From Capitella teleta (taxonomy: Eukaryota; Annelida; Polychaeta; Capitellidae), in NCBI GenBank assembly GCA_000328365.1, contig KB294813.1, positions 150,754 through 214,753 of the forward strand: a DNA stretch of 64,000 nucleotides, written 5' to 3'. Below the pieces are notes generated by a model, which saw nothing but the letters and a program-made list of their open reading frames with translations, ran no database searches and was not told the origin of the DNA. A program made the translations under genes and the position numbers. This document shows positions 36,336 to 46,800 of this stretch, one piece after another (position 1 is the first letter of the stretch; every line of letters starts with the position of its first letter).

Positions 36336-39300
36336 TTACATCACTGTGGCCTTGCCGAAGAAAACCCCAGTTGGATTGACCTGAGCGGTCATGGTGTCAT
36401 TGGGCAGCAGTTTCATCATCCGTCCTCCTTCAAAGACCTCCTCCACTGAGTAGCCATTGGCGCTGGTCATTCCCATGTCGGCCATCTTCATGCTCACAGT
36501 ACGGGGCGTTCCATCAGACGCAGTGTTCAAGAAGGCAAAAGCAAAGCTTCCTTTTGGAAGAATTGGTTTTGTCCAGACCTCAACTTGGCCGTTCTGTAAA
36601 TAAAAATAATCCATTAAGTATCATTAGTTCTGAAGTTAAGAAATTTTGACCAAGAAAAGAGAAGGCGAGCAAGAAGGGAAGACCTCACGTGGCCCTCTAA
36701 TAGAAACCCATAGACGCATGTCTCATTCTATCATCAGATGTCTTACTTTGGAGATTCTCTTGCCTTGCACTCCCAGCGCGTCCTGATTGATGGCAATTGC
36801 TCGCTTGTTGAGCAGCAGAGCCTTGGATTCGTCGTTGATCGTTCGCAGATCAGTGGACATAATGAGAGGAGAAGCCATGATGCACCACATGGCCATCTGA
36901 ACACGCTCCTGCGTTCGACTCAGACCAAAGTTACCGACGATCAACTGTCAGAAGCAAGCAGTGAGTAAGATATTGACTAAATCATTAAGATATGGACACT
37001 GTGCTATAAACAGGCAAGAAATCCTGAAGGTTCGTTTAAAGATACATTATTGATTAAAATTACTTGTACATGTTTATCATTATTTACTGGTAAATTATTA
37101 ATTGATAATGAATTATGTAAAACATGCAACAAAAGTGAAAAAAAAAATGAAAAAAAAATATAAGTTTGAAATATGAGAGAAAGATAAAAGGAGAAGAGAG
37201 AGATACCATATTTGGCTTACCATATCAGGATCATTGAAGCTGCCTGGTGCGGCAACGTCACTAAAATTCCCCTTATCATCCCCATAGAAGGTAATAATGG
37301 ATGATACACTATCCCAACTGTCCTGAATGTCACCATAATTCCTCCATACGTTGCAATACTTAGCAATCAATGGATATTCCGGCTACAGAAGAAAGAAGCC
37401 TCACCTGTCAGTCACTGGTCCATTTGAATCTCAGTTAAATGCTGATTGGTTCATTTGAATTAATCAAGTGCTCTGATTGGCTGGTTGGAAATTATGCTCA
37501 GCCATGATTGGTAGATTTGAAATAAGCCACGCCCATTGAGTGTTAGAGGAGGGAGGGAATATGAGCACTAAGCATGCAGGGGTGAGTGCAACTAAAATAA
37601 GCAGATAAACTAAAGAAAACGGCACACAGAACAGACCATATCGGGGTCATTGAAATACCCAGGACCAGCAAAACTGGCAAAATCTCCTTTGTTTTCGCCA
37701 TAGGTGTTCACGATACTTATCATGCTATCCCACGAGTCAGTGACGTCATTTGCATTTCGACCGAGATTGCACTCCTTTGCTTGAAGGTCATATCTCGGCT
37801 TAGACGAACGAAAAAAAAAAGAAAAAGAGTTCGAAGTGAGACAGAGAGAGAGCAGGGAGTAAGTAGGGGGAGAGAACGCGCTGATATCCACTTTGGTTTA
37901 CCATATCTGGGTCGTTGAAGAAGCCGGGTCCTGCCACGTCAGCGAATCCGTACTGGTTGTCCCCATAGTAGGACACTGCACTGATCATGCTGTCCCAACT
38001 GTCCTGGATATCAGCGTGATTGCGGGCAAGATTGCACGCTTTGGCTAAACGCACATAATCAGGCTATAAATAGACACGCTGTTGGTTTACGTGGTTTACT
38101 TGAGGATTAATTTGAATTCTCTTCAGAAATATCAAAGATTTGTTTACATCATTTTTTTTTCCCGGTTGGTTTGATCATTATACATGTAATCATTAAGTTT
38201 ATAAGATTAGATAAATGGATGAGGGAAAAATAAATCTGTCACTCACGAAACAGATCGCACGCAAAGGTTGTTGATTTGAAATCTCTTAAATTCGCTCTCA
38301 GCATGCACAAAAGGAAGACACCATAAAGCCAAAAGAGGGGAAAGCCTGCGTTTGAAGTGGGAGGAACTAAAGGGTCAAAAGTCAATGGGCGTGGCTCGGA
38401 TGGTCATAATGTTAAGAACCAATGACTGACAGATTATCAAGATGATACATAGTTAAGTGAAATCGGTAATATTTGATAATTGATCTACATAAAAAAAAAG
38501 GTCACTACCGTATCACCAGCGCCCACGACATATGCCGGCCAGCTACAACTGTACAGAATAGGAACTCCAGTCTGGTTGAGCCAGAAACTCATGGCAGGAT
38601 AGGCTGAAAAAAGGTTGGGTCAAGGTCATACCAGATAAGGGCAAGGTCAGAGTCAAGGTCAGAACCAAAGGTCATTTTGTGCATGCTTTTAGAGGTCACA
38701 AGAGATTCCAAGTCAGCATCTTTGCGAACAGACCTTGACTCCTGAACCCATCATATACACGGGATATTCGCAAGAGAGGAAGATGTGACTGCCTGTTCTA
38801 TTCAAGAAGAACGCCATTGGAGGGTATTCTGAAAGATTTCACGATCCTACTTCAGAAAGTACAATGGGTGAAACAAGGCACAAAAGTGAGCAACTATTCT
38901 GAATTATAAATTGAGTTAGAATAAAACAAGTTAATTTAGTGCTATTGTTGCCAATTAAACTGTTAAGAATAATTATTAAAACCAAACTAAAAATTTTTCC
39001 AATACCGAGTTAAAAAACATGCACAATCACACCATTCAATCTGTTCAGCTCTGTTTTTCTGACTGTATTCGGACTAACTTTTGACGCTTTTAAATTCATC
39101 TCAGGATGGAGAGGGTAAAAATGAAAGGACGGAGCTATGAAAATTAATACGCACTTCAAGAACATATCAGAGGAAACACTGCCATCTCTTTTTATCGTGG
39201 CACGATAAAAATAGGTCTCCGGAATAACTGAGAGGGTTAAATAGGGAAGTAGGACCTATTATACCATAGGGGTACAAGGTAATTTGGAAGCCACGAGTCT

Positions 39301-40815
39301 TAAAATCACAAATCAACAACCTTTAGATGCCATCTGCTTCAGGGGTGCAGACCATTAAGCTACACACCTTGACTTGCTTAACAATCATATGCAGAGCGTA
39401 TTCACAGGAGAAGACGATATTGCGTCCTGTCATGTTCAAGAAGAACGCCATTGGAGGCAGCCCTGAAATCACGCTGCTCAGTTTGATTCTGCTAAAAGCG
39501 GTTGATTGGAAAAGAATCAAGGCCTCGGTAATCCAAGCACTTTTGTTGTCATGGTAATGAGAATATTAAGAGAGACTGTTCTTATCACAGGGCAGTGCCT
39601 CTCGCTTGGATAGTCGGATTGCAAATAATCTGGATTAACGAGGTCTGATAGAGCAAAGAGAGACGATCGCCACTGAACAACATGGCTCACCCTGATGCCC
39701 TAATAATCTCTACACAATACAAACTTTAACACGAAGGTGTTTAGACTTTAGAGCAGCGTAAATGACTAAAAGGCAAAATTTTGTGTTTTTTGATTGGCTG
39801 AGAGAAGGCTGCAGAATTACTGGCCTGATGTTTTTTCGTCTTTTTTTCTCTCTTCAATGTTAACAGTGCTAGTGATAAATCTGGATTTCGACTTCCAAAT
39901 TTAACAAAATGTGAGAATCATCATAGTAATGCATGATTATTTTGCAATGTTAAGTATTAGTGATCAAAGTGAAAAGAAGATATTCACACAAAAAAAACAA
40001 CAAAATTCTGTAATAATAAACCAATGAACGCAACATGTTGAAGAAATTTAAAATTCACAATCCATAATATTATCCATAAGATTATAATCATTCAAGTGAT
40101 TCAACCAATAGTGAAAAAAAAGAAGACAATTCTGACTGATTACAAAATTCCACATTCTCCAAAATCAATTCACTAACTCAACAAAACACAAAAATAGAAA
40201 AATTCCAACATACCATCTTTGTACTGATGAGGGTCCGAATAGCATCCATCCAGTTTCAAGTAGTCGACGCCCCAATCAGCAAACGTCTGAGCATCCATTT
40301 GAAGATAGTACTCAGATCCAGGGTACCCAGCGCAAGTCTTGGTTCCAAAATCCTCGTAGATTCCTAATTTCAAACCTTTGGAATGAACCTAGGAGAAAAC
40401 AATGTTTTGCACTGCATTTCACAAGCAACTCACGTAATCCGCGAGTCCTTTTATCCCTGATGGAAATCGATCGGGATCGGCTCGAAGGCGGCCATCTGGC
40501 CCACGCTCCTTTGCCAGCCAGCAATCGTCGATGTTGACGTATTCGTATCCGGCTTCCAGGTATCCTCCGGAAGACATCTCGTCAGCCATGTCTTTGAAGA
40601 GTTTTTCTCTGTGAGGAAGGCGATTAATTTCAAAGTACAAGTAAAATACAAATCACAAACCCAATACAGGTGTCAGGGTAATTGACGCAATCTGTGTTGC
40701 AACGGAATCTCTCCCAATCCAGCCATCCCATCGGAGGGGTCCTAGCCAACCCGTTGTCCAACCCAAGGGCAGGGGAAGGCACAAGCAGCACGAAGAGCAA
40801 CAGTCGCAACATCAT
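36336..40815 (-). CDS. Alpha-galactosidase/NAGA with two exon arrays
   Basis: GH27 lysosomal glycosidase. Shared exons: 40815-40661, 40608-40434, 40388-40214, then one each of arrays A (39462-38509) and B (38063-37221), then 36944-36747 and 36593-36336; 405 residues with one A and one B exon (human GLA 429, NAGA 411). Signal peptide 1-18 is followed by the mature start [14 protein letters not shown]. Exon 2 has NIDDCW (the Asp pair binding galactose). Exon 3 has LKLDGCYSD, the nucleophile Asp, and TCAGYPG. The later shared exon has GNFGLS and INQD. The enzyme removes terminal alpha-galactose or alpha-GalNAc from glycans and glycolipids. Arrays A and B each hold three homologous exons, described separately. 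The frame and phases fit any A plus B choice, giving nine possible proteins. No transcript evidence is available here. Confidence 0.95.
37221..37382 (-). other. Alternative exon B3 (acid/base exon)
   Basis: 162 nt, phase 0 to 0, acceptor CTGTAG and donor ATG|GTAAGCC (the best donor of the array). Encodes [20 protein letters not shown] through [21 protein letters not shown] is closest to the vertebrate enzymes. Confidence 0.92.
37637..37798 (-). other. Alternative exon B2 (acid/base exon)
   Basis: 162 nt, phase 0 to 0, acceptor CTAAG after a strong pyrimidine tract, donor ATG|GTCTGTTC. Encodes [20 protein letters not shown] through [15 protein letters not shown]. All catalytic positions are kept; the surface between them differs from B1 and B3. 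It is only 103 bp from B1. Confidence 0.9.
37902..38063 (-). other. Alternative exon B1 (acid/base exon)
   Basis: 162 nt, phase 0 to 0, acceptor TTTATAG and donor ATG|GTAAAC. Encodes [20 protein letters not shown] through [15 protein letters not shown]. It keeps the partner Cys (223), Arg227, the acid/base Asp231 and the NDPDM loop of human GLA. Confidence 0.92.
38509..38603 (-). other. Alternative exon A3 (NAGA-like, S/A)
   Basis: 95 nt, phase 1 to 0, acceptor TTTCAG and donor ACG|GTAGTG. Encodes [16 protein letters not shown] then [10 protein letters not shown]. Ser and Ala at the 203/206 positions are exactly the pair in human NAGA (Ser188, Ala191), which makes room for the N-acetyl group. 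NxT site and Cys retained. Confidence 0.9.
38734..38828 (-). other. Alternative exon A2 (GLA-like, E/V)
   Basis: 95 nt, phase 1 to 0, acceptor TTTCAG and donor AAG|GTCTGTTC (unusual). Encodes [16 protein letters not shown] then [10 protein letters not shown]. Glu at position 203, Val at 206, Tyr at 207: alpha-galactosidase-like. NxT site and Cys retained. Confidence 0.88.
39368..39462 (-). other. Alternative exon A1 (GLA-like, E/L)
   Basis: 95 nt, phase 1 to 0, acceptor TTTCAG and donor AAG|GTGTGT. Encodes [16 protein letters not shown] then FSCEYALHM. At the human GLA 203/206/207 positions it has Glu, Leu and His: the first two are the alpha-galactosidase pair, the His replaces Tyr. It keeps the NxT glycosylation site and the Cys of the 202-223 disulphide. 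Confidence 0.85.
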
Positions 40816-41659
40816 GAGTTCTGTGAATCACACAGAGAGAAAGCAAGATTTATATGCGTGAAACATCTGTCATGTGAGCTAAAATAAAAATCAATTCTTT
40901 AATGCTGAGCATTGGAATCACATGATAGTTGAAGTGACGTTACGCCTCCAAGTTGAAGAGAGGGCTCATCGGGTGAATGGAGATCAAAATGTTCTTTGGA
41001 GATAAGGATTAATGTTCATACATGAATACATGAATACATTGAACACACAATCTGTTACAATGAGGATATTATTTTATTTATTTATCATACAATTCTGCCT
41101 TCTCTGTTACAGAACATGATGATGATGATGAGATTCAGGAAAGAAAAATATCGCTTAATAATAATATTCAGTGAATTTGCAAGACAATTTTATCAAGTCA
41201 AAAGCATGATTAATAGCCCACTCAGAAATCAATGATTTGATCAGAAATGAATCATATCACAATCAAGAGTGTTATGTAATCACTGATTGTAGAAAGTTGT
41301 CAACATCTTAAATAAACCAAAAGTGAAGAATGTATTCAACTGAACGGCAATATCTTCAGTGAAACGATTTACACGTGGCAGCTGATCCAGAGTATTGTGC
41401 CATGTCATCCACTCCAGTCAAGCTACAAGTCCTTAGGCAAAATATAGAACCAACGTTCAAAGCATTCAGCCTCGAGTACCAATTGTGTGGGAACAGACAA
41501 AGGCAATATAGCAAAGTTAGCAACACATTTGTATTATTTCTCTGCAATGTGATAAATGGTAAATCATGAATGGATCGGGCGAAGAACAGGCAAACCAAGT
41601 AGAAGGAGAAGATCAAGTTTTCTGAGGTTCATGAAATGATGACACTTGTAAATTTGAGA
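40816..41659. other. 5' flank of the GLA/NAGA gene
   Basis: No coding exon seen. The promoter of the glycosidase should be just above 40815. The far end is bounded by a TTAA-type transposon. Confidence 0.4.
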
Positions 41660-42372
41660 TTAAAGGAATGGGGAACTGAATTTTAAGTGATGTTCTATTT
41701 ACTCATAGCACCAATTGATAGCATTCCGTGCCAACAACACCATGCCTGGATGCAAGGGAAAGGAAATAATGCATTCCGAATATCGGGGTTAGCATTGCGC
41801 CTATGAGAGAATGGCTTCCATTGCAAAGTATAGGAGGCAAACGTCAGCTAAGGGCTTGCCGTGATTGGTCCCGTTGCCCTCGTGAAGCTATCAATTTCAG
41901 CCAATCAGAGCAGACCATCTTCGCCATAAAAGGACATCTTTGTTGTTTACAAAACAAAAGCGTCAGTATTGCGCATGCGTGGTGCACTCTGGCTGACCAT
42001 TTTACTGTTTCAGGATGAGAAACCATGGTAGGTGTCCTAGAAAATCGCTTGTTAAAATAACAAAAATAGCGGATTTTTTTTTTTTTGTGCCTGACTGGTG
42101 GCAAAATGATTATTCTATCTTTTTCCGAAAATATAATAAAAAATATTTTCCAGGGGTTTAGTCGCAGAACACGCTGATATGACAAAGCCCATTGTAAAAG
42201 ATGGGGAACTCAGTGTTTCATGACAGCCTCTGATGTCACGCCTAATTAGCAATATATCTCCCGTGAAATCGTTAGCGATGATATTCCTTGTGTGGGCCAG
42301 GCATAGGAATCATTTTTGGTGCATCAAATAATGACTCAAAGTCCATTTTTAACCAGTTCTCCCTCCCTTTAA
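41660..42372. mobile_element. TTAA-bounded DNA transposon, copy 1
   Basis: 713 bp, beginning TTAAAGGAATGGGGAACT and ending with the reverse complement of TTAAAGGGAGGGAGAACT. Flanking TTAA duplications plus short inverted ends are the hallmark of piggyBac-type insertion. A second copy in inverted orientation, also 713 bp, lies at 52246-52958. No transposase; non-autonomous. Superfamily inferred from ends. Confidence 0.75.
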
Positions 42373-43912
42373 CATTTGAGGTTTACATCATAATGATAGA
42401 CCTGCAGATGGCAATGGTATATGGAGCAGATTGAGGAGAGAGGCAGCCTAGTTCATTACATTCACCTGCATTGAAGTTATACACAGCCTAATCATGAGGT
42501 GAGAAATGTTTTGGTGATCAGTGGGGACCCCTCACCTAAAATTATCAATGATAACAAATAAATAATTATTTGAATGCATCGTTGATTCATTCGTCAACAG
42601 AATTGACCAGCTCAATTGGGAAGATTTGGTGCATTCATCATCGTGTTGGGGAACAAGGATGTTGAATAGGCGTGAAAGCGGTGAGCCATGTTGCTGAGAG
42701 GAAGCGCACTGAAAACATTGCAATTCAAAAGCGAGTGCATATATCAGTGAAGAGAGCCAAAAATTTGCATTTTAAGTTACACAAGTTGAGTGCATGAATA
42801 AATTATATTATTATTCTCATTACAATTAAGACTGAGAGTACTTATCAACATATATAATTAATAATTATTTTAGCTTAGACAACTTCATAAGGGGTCTATT
42901 AGACTGAAAACCAGTAGGCCCTTCTTAGCTAAAGTGAGACGCCAGGAAGTATGCCTGAAATATCCGTTTGCATAAATGCACTACAATTAGTGAATTAGAG
43001 ATCAGTTATACTTGTGAAATTAAGGTTGAGGTATGCCTTATTATGTATATAATAAAATTAATATAGACCTCAACCAATATATCTGTGCTAGGTTATAGCC
43101 ATTAATATAGTAACAAAAAGATACTATAGAATTATTTGCCAATAGTTCTAATAATAATTATATGCTCTTATAATATTATAATTATAAGTTTTTATCTTTT
43201 CAACATACGTCTCATAGTATTTCTATTATTAATGCGTATAATTTTTATTAGGTATGAATATTATTGTTTTTATTATTATATATTTTGTATTTTTATGTGT
43301 ATTATTATTATTAATCAAGAATTTCAGCGCGTCTATTACGCTTGCCCTTATTTTATTGGTGTAAAGATCTATTGTAGAATTTTAAGCCGTACAAAACACG
43401 CATTTGGATGAAAAGAAGAACAACTCTGTACATCAGGCCTTCGATTTTGGGGCGAGCGATCGCTCTCGCTCGCGCAAAATTGACTTTAGGAGAGCGAAAT
43501 GTCGCTCGCCAAAGCTTTTATGAATCGCTCACCCCGAAAGTGTGCGTTATTAATGCTACAAACCAAAACCAGCACGTTATGAAATTGATAGCGAATCATA
43601 ACATTAGTAACACAAGAACGAAACAGACGGTTTTGAAAGACCAAAATACGCCAGTTGCTCTTGCAGCGATCATGCCAGTTTCGCTGATCTTGATTGGCTT
43701 CTAGAAAATGAAATACAAGACTGTGGGTTCGGCGTGGAGACGCAATCGCTTCGCTTGAAAAACGAAAACTAAAAAAAGTCTGATAATTTTGTAATTATCC
43801 GCGATATTGATTTGGGATTTTCACAATCTATTTGTGATGGTTGCCTCTCTATAATTATGTATACCTTAACCTTGTGAATTTCAATTTCTCACTGTCTCAG
43901 TAAGTCAGTCTC
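42373..43912. other. Intergenic, very AT-rich
   Basis: Long TAATTAT/ATTATTA-rich run at 43080-43320 and a CGATCGCTCTCGCTCG palindromic patch near 43450. No gene supported. Confidence 0.4.
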
Positions 43913-44300
43913 TGGAGTAAAAAGGCCACAAGAGAAAGGAGAGATGAAGTTAGAGCAGTATGCGGATGGACAAAACGGGGCAGGAGTGAGGTTGATGATG
44001 AGAGGTGATTGTTTGCGAGTGAGAATGAATGAGTTTGTACAATGGAAGTATGGAGAGGATGAGAGGAGATGTACATGTGGAGAGGCATGTGCTGTTTGAA
44101 TGTGTTTTGTATGAGAGGTTGAGAGAAGAGTGGTTGAGGAGATGGAGAGAGGAGAGGGGAGAGGAGGATTTGGTGGAGGGAGTACTGGGGTTCGCAGTAA
44201 CATCCGCGGACCTGGAACGACTGGTGTTGAGGAGTGTAGGAAAGATTTGGAAGGAGTGAAAGAGGAGAGAGAGAGAAAGATAGAGGGCAAGGCCCTGGTC
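43913..44300 (+). mobile_element. LINE C-terminal (zf-RVT) fragment
   Basis: Reads MKLEQYADGQNGAGVRL and RVRMNEFVQWKYGEDERRC, CTCGE, then, in a shifted frame, HVLFECVLYERLREEWLRR. The C-x-C...H...C zinc-knuckle with LYERLR is the typical end of many LINE reverse transcriptases. It is frame-broken and lacks the reverse transcriptase core. The following 400 bp up to a TATAAATAAAG run may be its 3' untranslated part. Confidence 0.55.
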
Positions 44301-45457
44301 TGACGTTTGTGAGAGAGTGAAAGTGTTTGTTTTATTACTATAATTTGTTATTTTTGGCTTGTTTTTGAGTTATCTAGTCAGTAGCAAGCTAGTGCTGATG
44401 CTTATGTTACTTTACAACTTGCTTCTACATCGGTCATTTTAAGTGGAGGGCTACCAGGCGGCGTCCTCTCGCACTATGAATAAGTAGAGCAACGAGTATC
44501 TTCTGGTCATTTATTTATTCATTTTATGTGTGTCTCTTTTTATCATTATTCTTTATTTATCTATTCATTCATTTATTTATCTGTTCATTTTGTTCTGTTG
44601 TTGTGGGGAAGGGGGGAGGGAAGTAGGGCTTATTATTTGGTTGTTTATTCCAGTTTAGTTTTATTTTAGTTATTACTGTATTATTTATGAGGTTATATCT
44701 TTTAGAAATAGAAAATATAAATAAAGAGAAACTCGAACGTCAGATTGTAACAGTGCCGAAACAAAGGCACTTTAATCCAATCAACCTGACCTAACCTGTT
44801 AACAGTCATTTTTCGGCTGAGTATAGGATAGACGCATGGGCCATGGGCCATGTTAAACGGGGCCTGGCGCTCGAGCTGACCGTTCCTAAATCGCAAAATG
44901 CGCTCGCGAGGTGAAAGACCGGCGTTTACCCACATCATCATCATGTATCACATGTCCTCTCTCATTATTCTGTTGTGTGTGCTCTACCCGTGACTACGCT
45001 ACGGCTTGGGGAGCTATATCAGTATATGATAATATGGTTTAACTTCCGAGTTTAAATATTAGACAACATGGCTCAAATGCGATTTACAGCACTGGGTGAA
45101 ATGCAGAAATCATTTTAGACCATAAAAAGCACATTCGGAAACATAATAAGAGCGAAATGAAGACCATCATAAAAGTTTACCTGGGAACAATCAACAACGA
45201 AAATAGCGACAACACTGAGTAACGCCTCACATGACCATAAACAAAGTCATGTGACTAAAATCATAAGGCACAAGTGCGTTATGATAAAGAAAATGGCGCC
45301 GGGTTTCCAAATTCCCCGCGAAATGTTTCGATAAATTGGATGAAACGAATCATTCATAGATCACCCAATTACATAATTGAATTATTGTGCAACAAAAATG
45401 CTAAATAGGTGCGAAATATATAGCCTATACGTCAGCATTGAGAATTTCAGATCAATG
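44301..45457. other. Intergenic, no gene seen
   Basis: Mostly probable LINE 3' sequence (to about 44730) and unique AT-rich DNA. An imperfect palindrome AATCATAAGGCAC/GTGCGTTATGAT lies near 45243-45270. Confidence 0.4.
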
Positions 45458-45522
45458 TACGAGGGTTGTTCGAAAAGTTTTCGGCGTAACATAGAGCGCA
45501 AAGTAATTTGGAGGTTAGATAG

Positions 45523-45587
45523 CATTGTGTAACACCCAGTTGGCCGCTCCGACTGGTGGTGTGGCGTCGTCTGCTCGTTAGACGATG
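45523..45587. mobile_element. Tiny inverted-repeat element, copy 2 (65 bp)
   Basis: CATTGTGTAACACCCAGTTG at the left, GCTCGTTAGACGATG at the right. Flanked by GTTAGATAG on both sides (9 bp, or 10 with a shared G). Inserted about 60 bp inside the mariner-like element. Confidence 0.9.
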
Positions 45588-46112
45588 GTTAGATAGAGCA
45601 ATATTACTATTCATAGCATCACAAGTATATTTGGTATTTTCCTGGATTATGTAGTTTTTGAATGAGCGCACTTACACCGATATAACTGTCACAGCATAAT
45701 TTTGGGTGCCAAAAGTTTGATTTGTGGGCATCTCATAACACTTTCTCGCGACATTTGATCGCTAATTTTAATTAAGTACGCTGCTTGTGTATTGGCTTTG
45801 ATGTGATGAAAATTAAATGGGTTTCTATCCACACAAAAATAGGTTAACACGGAAATTGTGCTACGTGGTGCAACACAAATACCCGCCTATTTTTCATCAA
45901 TCAATTAAAAATCCCCACAGCTATCTAAATTAATGATTCCGCCACATACACATAAATTATGTTAAATATTTGTGTTGTGTAGAAGAGACATTCACTTGAG
46001 GCATCTGCTGCTGCCATAAGATTTGGCCTTACTGATAACTTAGTTAAATATTTGTCATTATACATGCGTGTCTAAATGGATATTTTAGAGTGACAAAATT
46101 TTGACTGTACCC

Positions 46113-46167
46113 CATTGCGTTGGCCGCTCCGACCGCGGTGTGGCCGTCGTCTGCTCGTTAGACAATG
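46113..46167. mobile_element. Tiny inverted-repeat element, copy 3 (55 bp)
   Basis: Starts CATTGCGTTGGCCGCTCC and ends GCTCGTTAGACAATG. Perfect 10-bp target duplication GACTGTACCC (46103-46112 and 46168-46177). Shorter in the middle than copies 1 and 2, but with the same conserved blocks. Confidence 0.9.
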
Positions 46168-46800
46168 GACTGTACCCATATATATATTTATGCACAACTC
46201 TGGGTAATTATATCACTTTATTTTAATGATTTTATAATATTTAGATGTCTAACATGATACTTCGATTTTTTTTTACGGACCGTTAGGACAACTTTGGATG
46301 CATTGATTTCAATAAAACTTGACACAAACATGCAAATTAACACTAAAATGTGTTTGTCAAGTAATTGTATGATTCACATAATGTTTTCTCGTCTTTATCC
46401 ATGTTTAAGCACCGGAGGGAATCTAATTTTATGCCGTGTTAGTGCTTTCTCCTGGGCTTTAATTTTAATTTAATTTCATTATATTGTTACAAACACATTT
46501 ATTTTTCATTGCTTTGATGGGTCTATGAAGAAAATATGGGAGAAATCCGTCGATAATCAATAGTTTAAAAGCGATATTGAATTAGCGTGTAGGCCTAATT
46601 CAGGAGTTTGCAGCATTTTGACGAAATGCTGAGCCTTGCATCATTCAATTTGGTGCCAGAGGTGATCTCGGGACTTTCTTGGACTTTCAATGCTTGCAAT
46701 TTTTATCTAGAATCTGACCTATATTCAAGACAAATTTCAACATACTGTGATAATTATTGCGTTGTATGTTATGCCGATAACTTTTCGAACAACCGCCGTA

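Larger units (their letters stand above)
45460..46798. mobile_element. Mariner-like element, decayed
   Basis: 1339 bp between TA dinucleotides (45458-45459, 46799-46800). The 34-bp inverted repeats start CGAGGGTTGTTCGAAAAG and CGGCGGTTGTTCGAAAAG, with 4 mismatches. Length, TA target and end sequence fit Tc1/mariner, but no transposase frame survives. Two copies of a tiny foldback element are inserted in it (45523-45587, 46113-46167), so it was here before them. Confidence 0.75.

Noticed and set aside
37221-38063. Array B read as three separate glycosidase genes or pseudogenes
   Set aside because: Only this exon is triplicated, not the flanking exons; all copies share phase and splice sites, and the shared exons occur once.
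43408-43704. 98-codon plus-strand frame
   Set aside because: Driven by the CGATCGCTCTCGCTCG low-complexity patch; no domain similarity.
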